Assembly: GCA_003586115.2 (NCBI GenBank)
Contig: QVOM02000112.1
Location: forward strand, 105,237,153-105,301,152
Direction of reading: 5' to 3'
DNA length: 64,000 nt
Origin: Salvator merianae
Lineage: Eukaryota > Chordata > Lepidosauria > Squamata > Teiidae
Each line of letters begins with the position of its first letter. The first letter of the stretch is position 1. A program made the translations under genes and the position numbers. Shown one piece after another: positions 57,351 to 64,000 of this stretch. The notes below the pieces were generated by a model. It worked only from the letters and a program-made list of their open reading frames with translations. It had not been told where the DNA came from and did no database searches.

Positions 57351-59740
57351 GCCAAGATTCTTTTTTAAAAGTGCTGTCTATTACTGAAATCAGTGATGTC
57401 TCCAAGGAGAGAGTCCTGTCTCTCGTGGTATTTAGATTCATAATATCCTAACTACTTTGGAACTACAAACCTGTCCAGTTGTTAAGGTCAGCAGGATAGT
57501 CATCCCAGTGGTTCTGTTACCATTGGATGTTGAGGTGTGGCAATTTGGAACCTTTTTATCCAGGCTTCTAGAACTGCATTTTCAGAGGTATTCCCTCCGT
57601 TAATTTGTTTTAATTCTCATCATAAGAAAACATCCATTCACATTCTGTGCTTTCACACAAAAAAGGAGAATCTAGCAGAACTGAACAATTGAAGGATAGA
57701 AAAGCCAAAACTTAATGTTTTAACTGATCCATTCCTATTTGGAAATGCATTTATTATAACAGTTGTAAAATATTGCTCTGTCTTGGACCACTTGCCTTTT
57801 CATTTCAGTTAATCAGTCTGCGAAGATTTAAAAGGAATATTTCCTAATATTACTCAAAAGGGAAATCACTAAGTGTGTGTTTTTAAATAGTTTTGCAATA
57901 TTACAGTATTGACTAACTGGGATTAAAATTCATCATAGACTGATAAACTATGAGATTTTTCACTTGTTCTTTTTATTATAATAATAACAACCCCTAAGAT
58001 CCATTTGGTTGGTCTTAAAGCAAAAAATATCACCCGGAAACTTTCAAGAAATACCTTCAAATGCACCCTAGGAAGTCTCAAGAAATTCTAATCCCTGCAT
58101 GTAACTGTAATGTTTTCACTTTGTTTTAACATTTTAGATCTGTGGAAAAGTGCTGATTTATAAATGCAACCATACTGTATACAGAACATAAAGCTAGGAT
58201 GTGAAATCTGTTCAAGGTTCACTCACAAGCATCAAGTTTCAGGTCTTAAAAAGATTCCCAGCTGGGGTCAAGAATTGTTTTCCCATTTTATCATCCCCTC
58301 GTGTGTCAATAATGCTGTAGAGTTAGGTGCTTCACTGGAGTCTTAAGCTTTTCTTTGAAGCTTCTGACATTAACCATTTTCAGAGACAGGATGCCAAAAT
58401 TAGGTGGACCATTGGTATGTTCTGGTTTGATAATTCCCATTTCCCTTTCTTAGTACAAGCATCTCATGTTTTGCCAAGGATGAATTTATTTTGTTCCCAA
58501 ACCACAGACATGGTTTGTATTGCAGAGAGTTCTTTTTTAATTTTATTTTAATGTTTCTTTTAACGAGAGACTTTAAGAAATTTCATTTACCGTACTGTGG
58601 CTTTTTGCAATATGAAGTATTTATAGGTTCTGAGGGATTTCTTTCCCCTGAATGATACGTTACACAGTCATGCCTAAAAAGGGGTTGTTTTTACTCAGCA
58701 GTCCTTTTGATCACAGATTACTCATTTCTTCCATCATTAAGCCAGTGGTTAGAGGTCTGAATCTCACTACCTATTTCTAACCATTTTTGTCCTGTTACAT
58801 ATCCCCTTTTCAATTATCATCCTGATACATATAGACAAAGTACAAGAAAGAGAAGTGAAAATGGAAATGGAAGAAGTGCAAGTTTTCTCCGGAGAAATTC
58901 TTGGAATTGTCTTCAAACACAATGTTATCTATAGGATCCCAAGTGCTCACCAAAGATAGTATTTAGAGGTAAAACTGTATTGCATTGCTTACAATTTTTA
59001 TTCAGGATAGGAACACATACTTTTCTGAACTGATAAAAAACTACATACACATTACAACTATTAACAAAAGAAAAAAATCCTATCTGTGATTATAGGTGCA
59101 GTACTGGACAATGGGAAAACCTAGTGTGCAGCATTTCTACCCACAATGACCTTTTTAAAAGGGCAAATGGATGTAGAATTAAGGTTTTCACTGCGTGATA
59201 GAAGAAGATTATGTGAAACAACTTTTTCTACTCATACTTAAGGTGGTATTCTGTTCTAACTCCCATCATTTGTAACTATTGATCATTCTGGCTGTGACTG
59301 ATAGGAACTAAAATCCAGTAACGTCAACAGGGCCACAAATTACCCACCTTTATTTTCAACCAAATTGAACTAAACGGTTCAAAGATTTGATGTAGTGCAA
59401 AGCAGATTTGTTTCACACCTATATAATTTTGCTATAATAAAAGGGCTGGAGTAGCAAATATTGTAGCTTAGGGCTGGTGTGTTGCATTATGTAAAGCTTC
59501 ATTCCTACAGCCCTGTCTAAGGCTTCATCCATATAATGTGATGCCCAAATGCCATTGGCCCCAGTGTAGAATGCAGAAACAGTTGTGAGTGAACGCTCTT
59601 TGCAGCTGCATTTCTCACCAGTGAGACCTCCAGTGGACCAAAACCAGCCAACTTGTGTCTCATTTTTCTGATCCATTGGAGGAGTTGATGGCCCAGAAAT
59701 GGCACTCTCTAAGCATCCACATGTGGAGGAGGCAGTTTCT
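57351..59740. other. Intronic sequence with one R5 fragment
   Basis: 59214-59345 is a copy of family R5 (taactcccatcatttgtaac, caacagggccacaaattacc). No exon recognised; I looked for the ATP8A2 M10 exon here and did not find it. Confidence 0.5.
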
Positions 59741-60202
59741 CAGGGTGTGATTAGACAGGGCTTTTTTCTATCACCCCTTTTAGGAAACATATCTGTTCTG
59801 TAGACACACAAAAAACATTAAAACATTAAAACAAATAAGCTTTCCTCAAGTTTCCACATGTTGTTTTTCCTTCTCCTCAAAGTCTGGCAATGGTTTCCTG
59901 ACAAGTGCTTTCCACTGACTGGCCAGCCACCTGCCCAGCTTTCCAAGGCCGTGATTGTTTGATTGCTGGCAGCATTTGTTCCCATGCTGTGATTGGCTAG
60001 GTTTCCCTCCTCTGCTTATGAAGCTTCCTGTCCAATGCAACTGAAAGAAAGCGTTGTTTTGGGTGCTGTTATCTTCTGTTATGAAGAAGAGAACTCATTT
60101 CCAGGCTTCAGGTTGGGGTAAGGCACTTTGGGAGATTTTATGTCTGTCATTAACAGCCTCAGATTTGCCCAGAAGGCATTTCATTAAGCATGATCACACC
60201 CT
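59741..60202. mobile_element. Possible DNA transposon with CAGGGTGTGAT termini
   Basis: Left end CAGGGTGTGATTAGACAG and right end the complement of GAGGGTGTGATCATGC, about 460 bp apart. No target duplication identified. The core TGTGATCA is shared with family R1, so it may be a relative. Confidence 0.5.
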
Positions 60203-61039
60203 CAGCCTCTGCAGCCACCCCTAAAGAGTTTCTTGGAGCTTATTGGTAAGTTGCTCCCAAGTTCAGCTATTGTGCCTTGGGGGCTAATTGGGAGCTGGTG
60301 ATTTTGGATGCCACACTCTTTGAACTCCTGCAGACACACACCTTCCATCTGTGTGGTTGATGCTTAAGTTCTCTGAGCTGTGTTTTCCATTTGCAGATAT
60401 TTTGCTACCTGATTATGAAACATCTGTCAACCCAGTACAGGGCAGATTCCTATATTTCTATCCTTTTGCTTTTTATTTAAAAAGTGGAAAGCATTAAAGA
60501 ATACCTAAAGAAAATTAACATCTAATATAGTCCCCACAAACATACTTACGAACAAGCGCACTCATTTTTATTTTACAAAGAGCCGCTCCTGACAAAAGAG
60601 ATTTTGTGTCCTATTAGCTTTAATAGGTAGTAAGCCACAAGGGTTTCTGACTGAGACCTTTCCCACTGCATGTTACCCAGGTGCTTCTGAGCTGCTTTTT
60701 TGTTAAGTGTAAACACAGCCTTACAGATTTATCAGGGAGTTTGGCCAACTTGATTCAATGCATAGCTTCTTAACAGTAATGTTTCTTTTTATAAACCACT
60801 CTTCACTCTAAGGCACAGTTCCCCAAAGTGTGAAACATGTTTCACTGAAGATACACAAGATGATTCTAGGGTGATGAGTGCTCAAACACTTTTTAAATTG
60901 TAAATAAATTTACCTAAGTAAAAACTGAGTCGATCTAACTATTAAGTGGTGGATATGGCAAAAATATAAATGAAATTTGGGAAACAGTACTCTAAGATCT
61001 CAGGGCAAGAAATGGAAAAAATAATAAAAAAATAAATTT
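60203..61039. other. Intronic sequence with MITE fragments
   Basis: 60640-60722 is the right end of a family R1 copy (aagtgtaaacacagcc followed by tta). 60811-61000 has loosely inverted ends (cacagttccccaaagtg and the complement of gtactgtttcccaaatt) and may be a further small DNA transposon. Confidence 0.45.
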
Positions 61040-61361
61040 AAAACTACAAAACCATTCTGAGGATGTTAACTAATGTGGATAAGGATAATCCAGTAGACAT
61101 CATCTACTTAGATTTCCAAAAAGCTTTCGATAAAGTTCCTCATCAAAGACTTCTGCATAAGCTTAATAGTTATGGAATAAAAGGACAAGATAAGCAGCTG
61201 GCTAAGGAATAGAAAATAGAAAGTAGGAGTAAATGGACAATTCTCATGATGGAGAAGTATAACAAGTGGAGTCACGCAAAGTTCTGTCCTAGAACGTTTT
61301 TAACATATTGATAAATGATTTCGAATGAGGTGTGACCAGTGGAATAGCCAAGTTTGCTAAT

Positions 61362-61893
61362 TTTTTTTTTTAAATTATTTTTAATAAATTTTATAACAAC
61401 ATAAAGAAATACAACATTTAGTGCTCCCCCGCAAAAAAAATACATTGAAAAACAAACCAACAAACAATAACTACCCCACCACCACTCTACCAAACTACCC
61501 CTTAGGCACATTGGTTGACGACATTAGATTACTTCTTCCATCTTCATCCACCTTCTTTTTAGCTGTACCAAAGAGTCAGTCTTATTATTTCTTCTCTTAT
61601 TTCATCTGGCGCTTGGGGTCTCGTGGAAAAATACAATAAGTCTTTCCATTTTTCCTCTGTTATAAAAAGCAATTTCAAACCTTGACTTTTAAATCTCATT
61701 TCCTGCATTTTATCGAATCTATATTGTTCCATTAGGTACCTATACCAGTTACTTAATGTCCATTTAGTACTTTCCCTCCATCCCAATACAATTGTCGATT
61801 GCGCTGCCAATATCATTTGAGCAAATAAATACTGTTTTTCCTCGCTTATACTCCCTGATGTCACTTCAAAAAAAACTAGTTCAGGTGATAAAT
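61362..61893 (-). mobile_element. L1-type LINE 3' end nested in CR1
   Basis: Flanked by a perfect 17-bp target duplication, TAGCCAAGTTTGCTAAT, at 61345-61361 and 61894-61910. On the minus strand it carries the C-terminus of an L1-like ORF2 (AQMILAAQSTIVLGWRES, WTLSNWYRYLMEQYRF), a 3' untranslated region and an A-rich tail. 532 bp, 5'-truncated. Confidence 0.88.
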
Positions 61894-62204
61894 TAGCCAA
61901 GTTTGCTAATGACACAAAATGGTTCAGCGTGGTACTGGGGGACTGGACATCAAGATGGCAGATGTCTTTCAAGTGTGGACAAGTGTGAAGTGGGCACATT
62001 GGAGTTAAATTACTCATATTATATACCACAACTGTAATGCTGTGTGCAGTTTTGGTTGCTGCATATCAAAAAGGATATAGCAGACTTGGAGAAGGTTCAG
62101 AGAAGGACAACAAAAATGATCAAGGGACTGGAGCAGCTTCCATACAAGGAAAGATCGCAGCATCTGGTTTAGTCTAGAAAGGAAACAAGCAAGAGGAGAG
62201 ATGA

Positions 62205-62396
62205 TGGTTGTGTTTTAATAGTGCCCAATTCTTTGTGACCACATGGACCACAGCACGCCAATTCCGTCTGTCCTCCATTTCCTCCTGAAGTCTGCCCAAG
62301 CTCATGTTCATTGTCTCCATAACACTGTCTAACGAACTTGTCCTCTGTCATCCCTTTCTCCTATTGCCTCCCATCTTTCTCAGCATCGGTCTTTTC
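62205..62396 (-). mobile_element. BovB LINE 3' end nested in CR1, reverse
   Basis: The complement aligns block by block with the forward copy at 43465 (for example aatgaacatgagcttggg, gtccatgtggtcacaaag). The CR1 text before it (gaggagagatgatg) and after it (gacatattagaggtg) would join across it. The target duplication is imperfect and uncertain. Confidence 0.8.
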
Positions 62397-62820
62397 TAGT
62401 GAGACATATTAGAGGTGTATAAAATGGATAGAGAGAAGGTTTTTTCCTTTTCTCAAAACCAGAGGTCACACAATGAAGTGAAATCCTGGACAAATCAGGG
62501 CAGACAAGAGGTTGTTTTTTGTTTTTTCCTTACACAGTGTATAACTAAACTTTGAAATTTACTCTCATGAGATGTGGATGGCTTGAAATTTACTCTCATC
62601 ACCTTGGATGGCTTCAAAAAGGGTTTATTCATGGTAGCCAGGGCTATCAATGGCTATTAGTCTTTGGCACTAGGAGATAGCATACCTCCAAAAGACAGCT
62701 ACCGGGAGACAGCAAGCAGATTAAGCTGTGTTCTCGTGTCATGCTGGCCACTGAGGGAGCAGGCTGCTTGACTAGATGGGTCACAAGTCTGATCTAGAGG
62801 GACATTTCTTTTGCCTCTAA

Positions 62821-63297
62821 GTTCATTTTAAAAAAACAAAGAATGCTAAAGGCAAGGATGCAGACCTGAGGGTGTTTGAATTTGGGTTATAATTCTAACT
62901 GGATTATTTAATACTTTGCAGACTGTACACAACAGATAGTCTGAATCCCTGTTGATCAAGTGCAAACTTAGGGGGCATCTACACAGCCCTTTGGTGATGA
63001 GTCTATCTAAATACAAGCTAGGCACATACACTGCTGTCCTGCACTAACCAGCTAGTGGAGCACTTTGATGTGGAGTCTGTATCAATAAGATTTCATGCCA
63101 GTAGGATTGTAATTTCTCATAGCCAATGTGGCAGCTAGAAAGGGATTCTGGATCCAATGGGAGAAGGATGAGTGCATGAAGGCTCTGACTATCTGAGCAG
63201 TGGGCATGAAAGCAGGTACATCTTGTCCTGCTTTCATGCCCCTTTCCAAACTTTCAACTCACACATGTTGGGCCAAATTAAGTCATAGCAATGAGAC
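62821..63297. other. Intronic sequence without recognised features
   Basis: Near 62974, gggggcatctacacagccc may be the edge of a DNA transposon, with no matching end found. Confidence 0.4.
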
Positions 63298-63525
63298 ATC
63301 AGTGGATGCCTAGGCGCTGCCTCCAGGGTGGAGAGACAGGCAGGATGCCTCTAAAGGCTATCTGCAGGGAGTCAAGAGCAGATGAAAGTTTTGCCTTTGT
63401 CTTTTGCTTGAGAGTGTCCAGAAGCAGTTGATGGGCCACTGTATGAGACAGGATGCTTGACTAGATGGGCTGTGACCTGATTCAGCAGGGCTCCTCTTAT
63501 GTTCTCTTATGTTCTTATGACTTAT
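63298..63525 (+). mobile_element. CR1 LINE 3' end, forward
   Basis: Contains gctgcctccagggtggagag and gtatgagacaggatgcttg, and ends with a clean terminal repeat of ttatgttct units (63495-63520). 5'-truncated. Confidence 0.93.
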
Positions 63526-63587
63526 AGAAATGATGCTTTTAACATTAACTGTTTTCTGCAAAGTGCATGTAGACATGAACAATCTAG

Positions 63588-64000
63588 GCAAGACCAGGCA
63601 AGATATTTGAACAAATCATTAAACAGCACATATGGGAGCACTTGGATGGAAATGCAGTAATTAACCAAAGCCAACATGGATTTGTAACAAACAAGTCATG
63701 CCAGACTAATCTTATTTCCTTTTATGACAAAATTACTGGATGGATCGATCAAGGAAAGGCTGTGGACATAGTATATCTTGACTTTAGCAAAGCATTTGAC
63801 AAGGTGTCTCATACTATACTTATTGAAAAAATGATCAAATATGGGATTGACAGGACAACTGTTAGGTGGATTCATAACTGGCTTAGTGATCGTACTCAAA
63901 GAGTGGTCATAAATGGCTTCACATCCGATTGGAAGACTGTCTCGAGTGGGGTACCGCAAGGCTCTGTCTTGGGCCCATTGCTGTTCAACATTTTTATAAA
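63588..64000 (+). CDS. CR1-type LINE ORF2, reverse transcriptase, partial
   Basis: A frame open from 63588 to the end of the window (137 codons) encodes the fingers and palm of a non-LTR retrotransposon reverse transcriptase, the enzyme that copies element RNA at a nicked target. Visible motifs: [18 protein letters not shown], then [14 protein letters not shown] with a catalytic-type Asp, then [14 protein letters not shown], then [18 protein letters not shown]. The YADD motif would lie beyond the window. There is no stop or frameshift in the part seen, unlike every other LINE copy here. This makes it the youngest-looking LINE of the window, although the left junction (before 63588) is already truncated. 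Confidence 0.88.

Larger units (their letters stand above)
61040..62820 (+). mobile_element. CR1 LINE copy carrying two nested insertions
   Basis: Forward CR1. The reverse-transcriptase block VDIIYLDFQKAFDKVPHQ (about 61094-61150) is followed by degraded ORF2, split at 61362-61893 by an L1-type insertion. Then atgctgtgtgcagttttggt and gagaaggttcagagaagg follow, split again at about 62205-62396 by a BovB piece, then the ORF2 end and 3' untranslated region. It contains many stops. A direct duplication of tgaaatttactctcat occurs at 62553 and 62584. Confidence 0.85.

Noticed and set aside
58419..58551. Candidate M10 exon of ATP8A2 because of a FWF-like peptide
   Set aside because: The surrounding residues do not match the conserved FWLGLFLVP region and no acceptor in the right phase was seen.
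61559..62029. 156-codon minus-strand open frame as a host gene
   Set aside because: The C-terminal part is an L1-type ORF2 end within an insertion with target duplications; the start runs through unrelated CR1 sequence.

Overview
This is vertebrate nuclear DNA, most likely from a squamate reptile (lizard, gecko or snake). The only host gene I can support is the 3' part of ATP8A2, which codes for a P4-ATPase phospholipid flippase, on the + strand. Six coding exons (20050-20124, 30314-30436, 33296-33374, 37691-37752, 38148-38204, 46585-46692) have AG/GT boundaries and matching splice phases. Together they encode 168 consecutive residues, from the end of membrane helix M5 through M9. ATP8A1 is excluded by paralogue-specific residues such as [18 protein letters not shown] and [12 protein letters not shown]. 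The exon carrying the earlier half of M5 must lie before the window or was missed. The M10/C-terminal exon was not found in the 17.3 kb after the last exon. The whole window is therefore one stretch of gene interior, and everything between exons is intronic.

The squamate assignment rests on the repeats. There are many CR1 LINE 3' ends with the TTATGTTCT-type terminal repeat, and L2-clade LINE pieces. There are also BovB 3' ends, tRNA-derived SINEs with CAACAA-type tails, an L1-type insertion and a Ty3/Gypsy chromovirus remnant. Sharing of BovB between squamates and ruminants is established knowledge. The species cannot be told from the sequence.

Layout. 1-20049: intron, with a CpG-rich repeat-like start, an AT-rich island at 5.7-6.3 kb, a cluster of CR1 and SINE copies at 9.7-14.4 kb, and small DNA transposons at 16.6 and 18.0 kb. 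20050-46692: the six exons, with a Gypsy remnant at 21.7-23.5 kb, three hairpin-rich DNA transposons inside the introns and a fourth just after the first exon. 46693-64000: the next intron, with nested insertions (LINE tail in a small transposon at 49.4 kb, CR1 in L2 at 56-57 kb, L1 and BovB in CR1 at 61-62.8 kb). It ends in an open CR1 reverse-transcriptase frame that runs off the window.

The most unusual material is a group of non-autonomous DNA transposons of 337-471 bp (16600, 17961, 20263, 26561, 32586, 38506). They have 3-bp TTA or CTA target duplications (one copy imperfect) and GGGCC-like termini, and most carry serial perfect hairpins inside. Just beyond one of them is an isolated 25-bp-stem hairpin (27088-27157) with the geometry of a microRNA precursor. 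I found no CRISPR array, operon, tRNA gene, rRNA gene or promoter.
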